From SKVR01 sp046291875 (GTDB lineage Bacteria > Bacteroidota > Bacteroidia > Bacteroidales > UBA7960): a stretch of 64,000 nt of DNA. The DNA lies in NCBI GenBank assembly GCA_046291875.1, contig JBKBSF010000018.1:1-64000 (forward strand). The letters run 5' to 3'. A model generated the notes under the pieces. That model had not been told where the DNA came from. It made no database searches and worked only from the letters and a program-made list of their open reading frames with translations. Positions 44,294-52,963 of the stretch are shown piece by piece (the first letter of the stretch is position 1; each line of letters begins with the position of its first letter). The position numbers and the translations under genes were made by a program.

Positions 44294-45573
44294 GAGCTTT
44301 TATCTGGTCTGGCGATCTTTTGCAGTAAATCAGCAATCCGTATGATATCTTGTTTTTGAGGAGCCAGATCTACTGCTCTGGTATGGGTAATCCTCATAAA
44401 AACCCAGAGCTGATAGATCGCGGAAGCAGTATAGGCTGCCGATGCCGTAAGGCCGGCACCCGTGAGGCCCATTGTGGGAATCAGGCTGAACCCGCAAGCC
44501 AGAGTTGCGATCAGGCCTACGCCCGAACCGATGGCATTGAATTTCTGACGACCCGTGCCCGAGAAAAAATGGCTGAGGATCTGAGAAACACTCAGACTTA
44601 AAATCCCGACAGACATAAAAACGATCACGGTTTTTACACTCCCGAAACCTTCCCCAAAAACAAACTCATACATCCCTTGGGGAATAATCAGCAGAACTAT
44701 AAGTCCTGCCAGGGTAATGAAAAAGGTTAATTGCATCAGCTGAATGCTCAATTTGCGTGCAAAGGCCTGGTCTGTAGTGTTGGAAATAGTTGAATATTGT
44801 ACAATGGCAAAGCTTTTTCCGAAAATCCATAGCCCTTCAGAGAGTTGGGCGCCAGCCGTAAAAATCCCAAGCAAACTACGCCCCAGGAAAACGTCGATCA
44901 GAAAGTACGACAAACGGTAGTTGAGCAATTGCAGTCCGTTGGCAATTTGCAAAAAACCACCATGGCGGATCATTTCACCCAACTGTTTCCTGTCAATTTT
45001 CCATTGTCTCATTTCAAGGTGGGGGCTGAGTTTTATCCATCCGTAAAGCGTGGCAGAACCCCATGCCAGATAAAGGCTCCGTATATACAGGATGAAACTG
45101 TGCTCATTGCTGATTACTACCTGCGCAAGCAAAGAACCCAATAAAAGAATGGCTTGCAGGATCTGGATAAAATTAAACTCCCTGATGCTTTGCTTCCCAA
45201 GCAGCGTAGTATAGGCAAACGTGTTGAGGTAAAACACAAACGAGAGGATGAGTAAATGCATCAGCCATTTCGTATCGAACCAGGGCGTTACAAGCAATAC
45301 TGCTCCAACCACGCAATGGATACCGACGGACCAGATCAACGAACCGGAGAACAGGCGCGATACAGGCATACGCGGAGCCAGGTAAACCAATGCAGGACCT
45401 CCTGCAACCCCCGCAAGCAATTGTATCAATGATATGCTGAGGACAAAAAGACTTATATTGCCATATTCATGTGCGCCCAGGTAACGGGTGGCAACAATTA
45501 CTGTGGCAAACCCCAGTGCAGTAGTCAGGATTCGTGTGGCCGTTGTGCCGCTTAGTTGTCGAAGCATCATCAT
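44290..45573 (-). CDS. Polysaccharide/oligosaccharide flippase (Wzx/MATE-like MOP family)
   Basis: 427 residues with about 12 to 14 hydrophobic helices. The start (RILTTALGFATVIVATRYLG, then AHEYGNISLFVLSISLIQLLAG) has the RxxGxxE/Y pattern of polysaccharide biosynthesis flippases of the MOP superfamily. These move lipid-linked sugar units across the inner membrane for O-antigen, capsule or exopolysaccharide. It lies 1 base after the GT4 glycosyltransferase gene on the same strand, so the pair is an operon fragment for surface glycan assembly; no polymerase or further transferases are nearby. Its last codons overlap the end of the convergent hybrid kinase gene. Confidence 0.85.
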   Translation of the reverse strand: MMMLRQLSGTTATRILTTALGFATVIVATRYLGAHEYGNISLFVLSISLIQLLAGVAGGPALVYLAPRMPVSRLFSGSLIWSVGIHCVVGAVLLVTPWFDTKWLMHLLILSFVFYLNTFAYTTLLGKQSIREFNFIQILQAILLLGSLLAQVVISNEHSFILYIRSLYLAWGSATLYGWIKLSPHLEMRQWKIDRKQLGEMIRHGGFLQIANGLQLLNYRLSYFLIDVFLGRSLLGIFTAGAQLSEGLWIFGKSFAIVQYSTISNTTDQAFARKLSIQLMQLTFFITLAGLIVLLIIPQGMYEFVFGEGFGSVKTVIVFMSVGILSLSVSQILSHFFSGTGRQKFNAIGSGVGLIATLACGFSLIPTMGLTGAGLTASAAYTASAIYQLWVFMRITHTRAVDLAPQKQDIIRIADLLQKIARPDKSS

Positions 45574-45574
45574 A

Positions 45575-46777
45575 TTATTTTCTGGCTTTCAGAACTTCCT
45601 GGTACATTTGAAGAATATGGTGGCGTACAAACTCCTCTGAAAAATATTCGATAACAAATTGTCTCATGGGCTCCGGCTCAAAGCTTTGAGCTGTGTCGAG
45701 CATGTTACTGATGGCCCGGGCAAAAGCTTCGGGTGTATGTTCAAGGCAAACAATTCCTTTTCCGGGGTCTATGTGGTTGCGAAAATCTGCCACATCACTT
45801 ACCACCACAGGCACTCCGCAGGCAAGGCTTTCATACACCACAATGCCAAATGTTTCGTAATTGCTCAGCAATATGGATAAGTCTGAATCTGCCAGTTTAC
45901 CTGCCAGCATTTCGCCTTCCAGCAGCCCTGTAAACGCGAGCACCGATTCTGGTATGTTCAATTCAGCTGCCAGTTGACGCGCATAGGGGAGGTCGTGTCC
46001 TTCCCCTACCATTTGTAATGTAAAATCCTGACGCTGGTCGCTCAATAGTTTTACAGCTTTTAGAATCCCGCTTAGGTTTTTGGATTTTTCCTCAAAGCAA
46101 CTGATATGTATGATCTGTTTTTTTGCAGAAGAATTGCTTCGCATGCCAGGTTTGAAAAGGTGGGTCTCAACCACGTTGGGGATGAGAGAGTAGCGTTTGC
46201 AGAGGCCTGCATGAACCATGGCTTTGCCCAATGCGTCGGATACTACCGTGAGCGTTTCCGATTTACGGATGATAAACCGTGTAAGCCAGCGGTGTGCCCG
46301 GTTTCGGAAGGCCAGGTGCGGGGTAAAATACCTTGACCAGTGTTCACTGATCAGGTAGGGAATGCCATAAACGATCTTAAGTAAGTAGGCCATCAACCCC
46401 ACCCGTGTAAGAATATTTGCATGCACAAGATGGGGAAGGCCCCACTGTGCTTTAGCAATCTGAAAGCACTTGTAGTTGGCATTGATCCATCTCCAGAAAT
46501 TGACAAACCCTTTCAGGGGGCCTCGCCGGGCAAGAGGGTAGGAGATCAGAAATTCATTCACACCGTTTACCGACTGCAGAATTACAACGCCAGAGACTGA
46601 TCCTTCAGGTGCTGCATAGGCATATACTACCGCCACGTCGCAAACAGATGCCACCACCCTTGCATGTTTCTGTACAAAAAGACCGAACATGGGATCGTGG
46701 GGCATGGGATACCACGCCGATAAAAATAAAACCCGGGGTTTGGAAATTGCCGATTGCAACCCTTCCTTTTTTTTCAT
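45575..46777 (-). CDS. Glycosyltransferase family 4 (GT-B fold)
   Basis: 400 residues. The N-terminal acceptor domain starts RVLFLSAWYPMPHDPMFGLF, typical of GT4 enzymes, with HVHANILT-like HLVHANILTRVG and ISEHWSRY. The C-terminal donor domain has the conserved ISCFEEKSKNLSGILKAV, VGEGHDLPYARQLA and the E-x7-E motif region NYETFGIVVYESLACGVPVV, which grips the nucleotide sugar. It transfers an unknown sugar to a lipid-linked or surface glycan on the cytosolic face. It is directly upstream of the flippase gene. The ATG at 46777 is the first in the frame and gives a basic start (MKKKEG). Confidence 0.9.
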   Translation of the reverse strand: MKKKEGLQSAISKPRVLFLSAWYPMPHDPMFGLFVQKHARVVASVCDVAVVYAYAAPEGSVSGVVILQSVNGVNEFLISYPLARRGPLKGFVNFWRWINANYKCFQIAKAQWGLPHLVHANILTRVGLMAYLLKIVYGIPYLISEHWSRYFTPHLAFRNRAHRWLTRFIIRKSETLTVVSDALGKAMVHAGLCKRYSLIPNVVETHLFKPGMRSNSSAKKQIIHISCFEEKSKNLSGILKAVKLLSDQRQDFTLQMVGEGHDLPYARQLAAELNIPESVLAFTGLLEGEMLAGKLADSDLSILLSNYETFGIVVYESLACGVPVVVSDVADFRNHIDPGKGIVCLEHTPEAFARAISNMLDTAQSFEPEPMRQFVIEYFSEEFVRHHILQMYQEVLKARK

Positions 46778-47278
46778 CCTTTAGGTTTGATCGTATAAGG
46801 CTGTTTTTGAGAATTTTTACGGTTTTCTTATGTCCTGAGATTCAATTATGGGTCCGGAAATTCTTGTGCCAGAGTATCAGTGCAATTGCTGCCTCTAAAG
46901 CCAGCCGCTGAACTTGCTAAACGGTGCAACGCCCGGATAGTCTCTGGTTTAAGAAACAACCTCTTCAAAAGTACATAAAAAACTCAATTGGGTTAGTATT
47001 ATTGCCCGGCTTATCCACCGAGGGCTATACAGGGTTCAGGCTGGCACTGAATATGAAAGACAGATGAAACGAACCATGACAAAAATTTTGACATACACGC
47101 GGATAATTATAATTCGCGGCCTCGCAAAACATGCAGTTAGGGTATTGTTGGTGAGATCCATCAGACCGCTAAAAATCCAATTATAAACAGATGAACTCAG
47201 AATGCCTCAGGATTTCCGGTTTAAGCCCTTGGAATACAGCAGCGTGTCAATAAAATTAAGGGTTTTGCAAAAAAAGTG
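46778..47278. other. Gene-free stretch between GT4 and tRNA-His
   Basis: About 500 bases without a supportable gene on either strand. Composition is mixed and moderately A/T-rich, with scattered poly-A/T. It must hold the promoter of the GT4/flippase pair, but no clear TAnnTTTG element with partner was seen. No repeat or hairpin stands out. Confidence 0.4.
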
Positions 47279-47309
47279 TTTTGTATATCGGTAAAATGTT
47301 ATACATTTG
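47279..47309 (+). promoter_or_regulatory. Bacteroidota-type promoter of tRNA-His
   Basis: TTTTG (47279-47283) and TACATTTG (47302-47309), separated by 18 bases, match the phylum's -33 TTG and -7 TAnnTTTG consensus. The -7 element ends 16 bases before the tRNA. Confidence 0.75.
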
Positions 47310-47325
47310 CACTCGCAATTAAACG

Positions 47326-47399
47326 GTGGCTATAGCTCAGCAGGTTAGAGCATCAGATTGTGGTTCTGAGGGTCGTGGGTTCGAGTCCCATTAGCCACC
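47326..47399 (+). tRNA. tRNA-His (anticodon GTG)
   Basis: A full cloverleaf can be drawn. The acceptor GTGGCTA pairs with TAGCCAC. The D arm contains AGCTCAGCAGGTTAGAGC. The anticodon stem TCAGA/TCTGA holds loop TTGTGGT with anticodon GTG, and the T arm has GTTCGAGTCCC. A G at 47325 lies opposite C at 47399, the extra G-1:C73 pair that marks tRNA-His. CCA is not encoded. Single tRNA gene with its own promoter and terminator. Confidence 0.96.
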
Positions 47400-47413
47400 C
47401 AAAAAGCAAAGAG

Positions 47414-47445
47414 AAACGTCCGTAAAGTTTACGGGCGTTTTTTTG
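47414..47445 (+). terminator. Rho-independent terminator of tRNA-His
   Basis: ACGTCCGTA and TACGGGCGT pair with one T-G wobble around a short A/T loop, followed by seven T. It starts 15 bases after the tRNA. Confidence 0.85.
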
Positions 47446-47642
47446 TTTTATACCCGCAAAAAAATCACCATCTTTGCTTTATTCTGCACAAACAAGCGTA
47501 TTGATCGGTATAAAAATCAGTAAAATAACCTATAAAATACATAGGGGACTAATGTATTTTTACCGGCAGAATCATTTCCGTTTGCTCTAAAAGGGAAATC
47601 AACTACGATTGCAACGGATTTTTCAACCTAAAACAAAGAACA

Positions 47643-50600
47643 ATGAAGGAATTATTACGATTGATTTTGTTGATTGTCAGCATTGTGGCCTTTTGTTATT
47701 TGGCCCCGGCCCAGCATGTGCCTCAGCCTTACCGCACTGGCGACCATGTACAGCAAAAAGCCAGCCTTGAGTTGCGCGAACAGGAAGAGCTCATCTGGCA
47801 CGAGGATTTTGCCGGCGGCCTGCCAGGAGAATGGCAAAGTATTTCGTCCAATGGTTTTTGTGCTTTTCAACACACATACAATGGCCCGCAGGGGCCTTTC
47901 TCGGTGGGGATGCCTCCGCTGAACTCACAATCGGCAGCCAATGGCTTCATGATCCTTGACTCTGATCTGTGCAGCTCGCAAAACCCCGGTGGGGTTACCG
48001 ATGCCTTTTTACAGTCGCCTCCCATTGATCTTTCTGGTTACGAAAAAGTAATGCTGCGTTTTCAGCATAATTTCCGCTATTGCTGCTCGCCTTCGGCAGT
48101 GCAGATGGTGGTTGAAGTGAGTACTGATGGACAATCCTGGACTTCCTTCGATGTGCGAAATGGGCTGTCTCCCAACAATACAAGTGCAAATCCGGTAAAC
48201 CAGGCCGTGAATATCTCGGATGTGGCTGCCGGTAATCCGCAGGTTTGGATACGGTTTCGCAAAACAGGTGCAACCCATTACTGGTGGATGATTGATGATG
48301 TGAGCCTCGTATCCTTTGTGGAGAACGATCTGCAGATTACCGGGGTGAAATTCAATAAAGGCTACACCATGGTTCCGGCCGGGCAACAGCAGGTGGCCGA
48401 CTTTTCTGCCTCAGTTCGCAATGCCGGAGGTTTTCCGCAAAATGATGTGAGTCTGGAAGTTACCATCAATCGCTTGCTGTTTCAGGCACAGTCTGCTACC
48501 ATCGCCGTTATGCAACCCGGTCAGGAGCGTAATTTTTCCATCACAGATGCTTTCGTGGCTCCCGCAAAAGGGCTTTACCAGGCCGAACTGCTGGTAAGTC
48601 AGTTACAGTCAGATCAAAACCCCGAAACCAATCGGGCCATCGTAAGCTTTTTGATCAATGATACGGTTTATGCACGTACCTATCCAGGTTACGATGAGGG
48701 CCTGTATATACCTCTTGGGCAGGGGGGATATTCTGCTGCAGCCAACGCTTTTGGTATTGTGGAGCCCACAGAGGCTACGTCGGTTTCATTTGCCCTTAAT
48801 GAAGCCTCTCCGGTAGGTGCGCAGGTAAAAGTAGCCCTGTATTTTATCGGGCAGGGCGACTATATGCTTTTGGCTCAGTCGCAGTCCTATATGGTTGCTA
48901 TGGAGGACATTACACAGCCAGGATCAGACGATGTAGTGCTGGTTACCCTTGCTTTCGATCAAGGGGTAGATCTTTCCCCTGGCAACTACCTGGCAGTGGT
49001 TGAACTGGCCGAAGAGGGGCAAAGCCTATTGCTGGCAGCCAAAAATGATCTGCACCAACCTTCAGGTGCGGTTTGGCTTGGGGATGGAAGCCAGTGGATG
49101 GAAGCCGAAACAACTCCCATGATTCAGCTGAACCTTGGCAACAACTTCGTTGAATGCGATCCGCAGTATGCCTTTATTACCCAGAGTTCGTTGTGTGGAA
49201 ATGCCAACGGTAGTATTGAAGTTGTTCCTCTTACCGGTGTGGGTCCCTTTGCTTATGTGTGGTCTGATGATGCTCAGGAAACTGGATCACTTCGCGAAAA
49301 CATTGCCGCAGGCGTTTACGAAGTTACCGTTACCGACGGATACGGATGTGTGGTTGACCTTTCTGTAGAATTGCTTGATGAAGAGATCGGTTTAAGCTTT
49401 ATAGTAGAAGATGCCTTGTGCTCTGCAGGAGGAGAAATCCTGATTGAGCCGCTTAACGGACAGGAGCCCTTTGTTTATTCATGGTCGCACGACAGCAGCC
49501 TTACCGGCCCTTTTGCCGAAAACCTTGCACCAGGAAGCTATACCGTAATAGCCACCGATGTTAATGATTGTTCTGCCCAGATAACCGTTGTTGTGGGCAA
49601 CAGCAATATAATGCCGGTAGAAGTACAGGTAATTCCTGCTTTCTGCGGCTCTGCCACCGGAAGTATAGAGCTTATTCCTCAGGCCGGCAGCGAACCTTAT
49701 TCTTTTAGCTGGACAAACCACCCCGATGCCTCCGGGCCCCTGCTCGAAAATCTCACACCAGGCAATTATGCATTCACAGTGGCCGATCAGGCAGGTTGTA
49801 CCTTTAATGGTACCGCAGTAATTACCAGCCAGGATTATACCCTCAACCTTCAGGCCGATGTAAGCCAGCCCAGTTGTGGTATAAACAATGGAGCCATCAG
49901 TATTGCCGTTGCAAACGGGCAATCACCCTTTGCTTACAGCTGGTCTGTAGGTATAGAGGAGCCTCAGGTAGAAAACCTTGCTCCCGGAACTTACGTGCTT
50001 ACGGTAACCGACCATTACGGATGTGCTACCACACAAACCTTTACTCTTGTAAATGCCGGAGCCATGCCCCAGGTAGAATGGACTACCACCCACTCGCCCA
50101 ACTGTGGCGAGAGCAATGGTTCTATTTCCATAACGCCTCTGAATGCTGGCGATGAATATACTTACACTGTTCTGACAAAGATGCAGCCCATGGATGACGA
50201 TAACGGTGACCCCGGCAACGATGCTGCTTTTACTCTGGAAGGCCTGCCCGCGGGGCTTTACCTGATCAGCGTTGTCAACCAGGAGGGATGTGAGCAGATT
50301 CTTAGTCTTGCCATCAGCGATCTTGGAGCACCTGCTATCAATGGAACAGTAGAAAACATCAGTTGCTATGGTGCCAATGATGGTGCCATAGAAGTGGTTC
50401 TCGAGGGTGCAACCGATCCTCAATACCTCTGGGACGATGAAGGGAATTCCACAACACCCTCGCTTACAGGCCTGGGCAAAGGTACCTATACCCTTTTTGT
50501 TATCGATCAGGGGTGTCAGGCAGTGGCCAGTTTCCAGATTACTGAACCCGCCCTTCTGCTGGCCAATGCTACCGTAAACCATATTGTTTGCGGTAACCAC

Positions 50601-51263
50601 GACCAGGGAAGCATTCTGCTTACCCTGCAGGGAGGTACCGGACCTTTTACCTATATCTGGAATACGGGTTTCTCCGGTCGCGATCTGGTTGATGTTCCTG
50701 CCGGAACCTATACTGTGCTGGTTACCGACTACCAATACTGTACATTCCAGCAATCCTACACCATTACTGCCAATGCTCCCATTCAGACTGAGGCTGTGGT
50801 GGTACATGCAAGCCCCGGCGCAGCAAATGGCAGCATCAATGTAAATGTCAGCGGCGGAGTGGCGCCTTATACTTACGTGTGGGAACATGGGCCACAAGGT
50901 TCGGTAATCTTCGGCCTTGTACCCGGTGTATATACCCTTACCATCACGGATCAGGCCGGATGTCAGGTGGTAGAATCCTTTACTTTGGGAACCGTAAACA
51001 TTATCGAAGCACAAACTGCCGATTGGAAGCTTTATCCCAACCCTGCATCTGATGCATTGTATGTGGATGTAAGTGGAATGTGTGAAAATCAGCCCATCAG
51101 GTTTGAGGTTTACAACATAACAGGAAGCCGGATGCTACAACTCGATGCCACGGCAGCTCCCGACCCGGTGAAAATAGAGCTGGGCTCATTGCCGCGAGGA
51201 GTATACCTGCTCAAAGCCAGTTGCCGCGAACGAACCCTGCAAAGGAAATTCGTAAAGCATTAA
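47643..51263 (+). CDS. T9SS-secreted protein with cleaved-adhesin domain and eight SprB-like repeats
   Basis: 1206 residues. Signal peptide about 1-23 (LAPAQ). Residues about 50-230 form a jelly-roll of the cleaved-adhesin/MAM type (HEDFAGGLPGEWQS, WMIDDVSLVS). A CARDB-like and a further beta domain run to about 500. Residues about 507-1120 hold eight tandem modules of about 75 residues of the SprB type: C-x4-NGSI-x-v-x-GG/NG, PF-x-Y-x-WS, L-x-AG-x-Y-x-V-x-VTD-x-x-GC. In module 5 the WS core is replaced by a longer loop, and module 8 lacks the first Cys. A type A T9SS sorting domain (WKLYPNPASDALYVDV ... GVYLLKAS) ends the protein. SprB repeats occur in gliding and surface adhesins of Bacteroidota. 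A surface adhesin is the best guess. Monocistronic. Confidence 0.9.
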   Translation: MKELLRLILLIVSIVAFCYLAPAQHVPQPYRTGDHVQQKASLELREQEELIWHEDFAGGLPGEWQSISSNGFCAFQHTYNGPQGPFSVGMPPLNSQSAANGFMILDSDLCSSQNPGGVTDAFLQSPPIDLSGYEKVMLRFQHNFRYCCSPSAVQMVVEVSTDGQSWTSFDVRNGLSPNNTSANPVNQAVNISDVAAGNPQVWIRFRKTGATHYWWMIDDVSLVSFVENDLQITGVKFNKGYTMVPAGQQQVADFSASVRNAGGFPQNDVSLEVTINRLLFQAQSATIAVMQPGQERNFSITDAFVAPAKGLYQAELLVSQLQSDQNPETNRAIVSFLINDTVYARTYPGYDEGLYIPLGQGGYSAAANAFGIVEPTEATSVSFALNEASPVGAQVKVALYFIGQGDYMLLAQSQSYMVAMEDITQPGSDDVVLVTLAFDQGVDLSPGNYLAVVELAEEGQSLLLAAKNDLHQPSGAVWLGDGSQWMEAETTPMIQLNLGNNFVECDPQYAFITQSSLCGNANGSIEVVPLTGVGPFAYVWSDDAQETGSLRENIAAGVYEVTVTDGYGCVVDLSVELLDEEIGLSFIVEDALCSAGGEILIEPLNGQEPFVYSWSHDSSLTGPFAENLAPGSYTVIATDVNDCSAQITVVVGNSNIMPVEVQVIPAFCGSATGSIELIPQAGSEPYSFSWTNHPDASGPLLENLTPGNYAFTVADQAGCTFNGTAVITSQDYTLNLQADVSQPSCGINNGAISIAVANGQSPFAYSWSVGIEEPQVENLAPGTYVLTVTDHYGCATTQTFTLVNAGAMPQVEWTTTHSPNCGESNGSISITPLNAGDEYTYTVLTKMQPMDDDNGDPGNDAAFTLEGLPAGLYLISVVNQEGCEQILSLAISDLGAPAINGTVENISCYGANDGAIEVVLEGATDPQYLWDDEGNSTTPSLTGLGKGTYTLFVIDQGCQAVASFQITEPALLLANATVNHIVCGNHDQGSILLTLQGGTGPFTYIWNTGFSGRDLVDVPAGTYTVLVTDYQYCTFQQSYTITANAPIQTEAVVVHASPGAANGSINVNVSGGVAPYTYVWEHGPQGSVIFGLVPGVYTLTITDQAGCQVVESFTLGTVNIIEAQTADWKLYPNPASDALYVDVSGMCENQPIRFEVYNITGSRMLQLDATAAPDPVKIELGSLPRGVYLLKASCRERTLQRKFVKH

Positions 51264-51267
51264 AAAA

Positions 51268-51306
51268 GGAAGCCGCTTGCCCCCAGGGAAAAGCGGCTTC
51301 TCTTCT
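51268..51306 (+). terminator. Rho-independent terminator after the SprB-repeat protein gene
   Basis: GAAGCCGCTT (51269-51278) and AAGCGGCTTC (51291-51300) are perfect 10-base arms with a 12-base loop, followed by a T-rich TCTTCTTT. It begins 5 bases after the stop. Confidence 0.85.
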
Positions 51307-51327
51307 TTGGCTGTTTACCCAACCCCG

Positions 51328-51360
51328 TTTGGGTTTTTCAGGTTAATTGGTGTATATTTG
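51328..51360 (+). promoter_or_regulatory. Bacteroidota-type promoter of the ccm cluster
   Basis: TTTG (51328-51331) and TATATTTG (51353-51360), 21 bases apart, fit the -33/-7 consensus. The -7 element ends 19 bases before the ATG at 51380, so transcription would begin inside any longer frame starting at 51347. This is why the later ccmB start was chosen. Confidence 0.65.
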
Positions 51361-51379
51361 CCGAAATATTACCTGTGTT

Positions 51380-52039
51380 ATGGTGGTGAAAGAGATGATC
51401 AGTCTTCTCCAGAAGGAGTTCTTGCTCGAATGGCGTCAAAAGCACGCATTGGGTGGGATCATGTTGTATCTGGTTTCTACCCTTTTTATTTGTTATCTGT
51501 CCTTTGCAGGTATCATGGAGACCGCCGTTTGGAATGCTTTGTTCTGGATCATCATTGCTTTTGCCTCGTTGAACCTGGTGCTCAAAAGCTTTTCTGAAGA
51601 AACCTCAGGCCGGAAACTTTATTTGTATACCCTGGTGAGCCCGCAGGCAGTGATTTTTTCGAAAATTCTGGGCAATAGCCTGGTTATGATCGTATTGGGC
51701 ATTTCAGGCTTTTTGCTTTTTAATCTTTTTATGGGAAACCTTGCCAGTGGCAGTTTTGCCTACTGGGTGATTTTGTTGAGCGGAGTAACAAGCTTCTCAG
51801 CCGTACTTACCATGGTATCGGCCATTGCAGGCCAGGTACGCAATAATTTTACCCTGATGGCCATTCTGGGTTTTCCGCTCATTTTGCCTTTGCTGCTGTT
51901 GCTCATCCGCGCTTCCCTGGCAGCGCTTCAGGGGGCATCACTGCTGGCAGTGGCTCCCGATCTGCTGGTAATTGTGTTGTTGGTGGGAATTGCTTTAACA
52001 TTATCATACCTTTTGTTTCCTTACCTTTGGAAAGAATAA
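51380..52039 (+). CDS. ccmB: Heme exporter membrane protein CcmB
   Basis: 219 residues from the ATG at 51380; the ATG at 51395 is also possible. About six membrane helices. MISLLQKEFLLEWRQKHALG is the cytosolic amphipathic start of CcmB, and FSEETSGRKLYLYTLVSPQA is the conserved loop after helix 2 (usual FxxExxxGxLexLLLSP). CcmB is the membrane part of the CcmAB ABC transporter that drives release of holo-CcmE during c-type cytochrome maturation. The ATPase gene ccmA is not next to it in this window. It is 11 bases ahead of ccmC, in the order B-C-D-E. Confidence 0.9.
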   Translation: MVVKEMISLLQKEFLLEWRQKHALGGIMLYLVSTLFICYLSFAGIMETAVWNALFWIIIAFASLNLVLKSFSEETSGRKLYLYTLVSPQAVIFSKILGNSLVMIVLGISGFLLFNLFMGNLASGSFAYWVILLSGVTSFSAVLTMVSAIAGQVRNNFTLMAILGFPLILPLLLLLIRASLAALQGASLLAVAPDLLVIVLLVGIALTLSYLLFPYLWKE

Positions 52040-52050
52040 ATTCATATTCT

Positions 52051-52743
52051 ATGAACACCAAAACACTGCAATTAAGCTGGAAGCTTCTTACCATCCTTTT
52101 GATGCTCTATGTTATTGTGGGTGGTTTCCTGTTTGAGGTGCCTGCACTGCCGGTTATTCACCAAACCATCCGAAATATTTACTTCCATGTGGGAATGTGG
52201 TTTTCCATGATCTTTATCCTTTTTCTGGGGTTTGGCTTCAGTTTGGCATACCTGCATACAATGGATCTTCGCTACGACCGGATGGTTTATGCCACAGTGA
52301 AAACAGGGTTGATGTTTGGCTTGCTGGGTATAATTACCGGCATGATCTGGGCGCAGCATACCTGGGGTACCTGGTGGGTAAATGATCCGAAGCTCAATGG
52401 TGCCGCAGTGGGTATTCTTGTATACCTGGCCTATCTTGTGTTGCGTTCATCCGTTGACGATGCTGCCCGGAAAGCACGGCTGGCATCGGTATATAAAATC
52501 TTTGCTTTTGTGATCATGTTTGTTTTTATCATGATCCTGCCACGTCTTACAGGTGCTTCCATACACCCTGGCGTAGATGGCAACCCTGCACTGGCCACCG
52601 GCGATCTGGCCCCGGCCATGCAAAAGGTGTTTTTTCCGGCTATACTCGCCTGGTTTTTGTTTGCCTACTGGGTTTATACCATAGTACATCGTACAGATGT
52701 ACTTAAAGAAAGAATTAATCAGTTAAACAACGATATTATATGA
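52051..52743 (+). CDS. ccmC: Heme-handling membrane protein CcmC
   Basis: 230 residues from the ATG at 52051; an upstream in-frame ATG at 52027 overlaps ccmB and adds nothing. Six helices are predicted. The tryptophan-rich WAQHTWGTWWVNDPKL is the CcmC/CcmF heme-handling WWD signature, here with Asn before Asp (WWVNDPKL; WWxWDxRL is usual). Periplasmic His residues flank it (FHVGMWFS and the SIHPG segment). CcmC delivers heme to CcmE in the periplasm. Its TGA overlaps the ATG of the tiny ccmD gene at 52740. Confidence 0.92.
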   Translation: MNTKTLQLSWKLLTILLMLYVIVGGFLFEVPALPVIHQTIRNIYFHVGMWFSMIFILFLGFGFSLAYLHTMDLRYDRMVYATVKTGLMFGLLGIITGMIWAQHTWGTWWVNDPKLNGAAVGILVYLAYLVLRSSVDDAARKARLASVYKIFAFVIMFVFIMILPRLTGASIHPGVDGNPALATGDLAPAMQKVFFPAILAWFLFAYWVYTIVHRTDVLKERINQLNNDII

Positions 52744-52901
52744 TGTCTGCAGATGGAAAAATTATGGTGGTAGCCATGGTACTTGCCATTATTTTTGTAG
52801 GAATTTCGCTATTTCTTTTCTACCTGGAAAGGAAACTCAGCAAAATGGAAAAACAAATGGATGAACTGGAGAAGGAAGTAGAAACGGAGGGTATCCATTA
52901 G
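52740..52901 (+). CDS. ccmD: CcmD-like small membrane protein
   Basis: A 53-residue frame beginning ATGATG at 52740, overlapping the ccmC stop by 4 bases (ATGA). It has a short polar start (MMSADGK), one membrane helix (about residues 8-28), then a charged coiled-coil-like tail rich in Lys, Glu and Met. Size, topology and position between ccmC and ccmE match CcmD, which links CcmABC to CcmE release. Sequence conservation in CcmD is low, so the call rests on synteny and topology. Confidence 0.8.
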   Translation: MMSADGKIMVVAMVLAIIFVGISLFLFYLERKLSKMEKQMDELEKEVETEGIH

Positions 52902-52963
52902 GCCTTTTAGTCTTGTTTGAATGGTAATGGATCGGGATTTTGTAAACCGAATAAAAAGTTGTT

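Noticed and set aside
49923..51014. 363-codon open frame on the minus strand opposite the SprB-repeat gene
   Set aside because: Its repetitive pattern mirrors the sense repeats; no signal, family motif or promoter.
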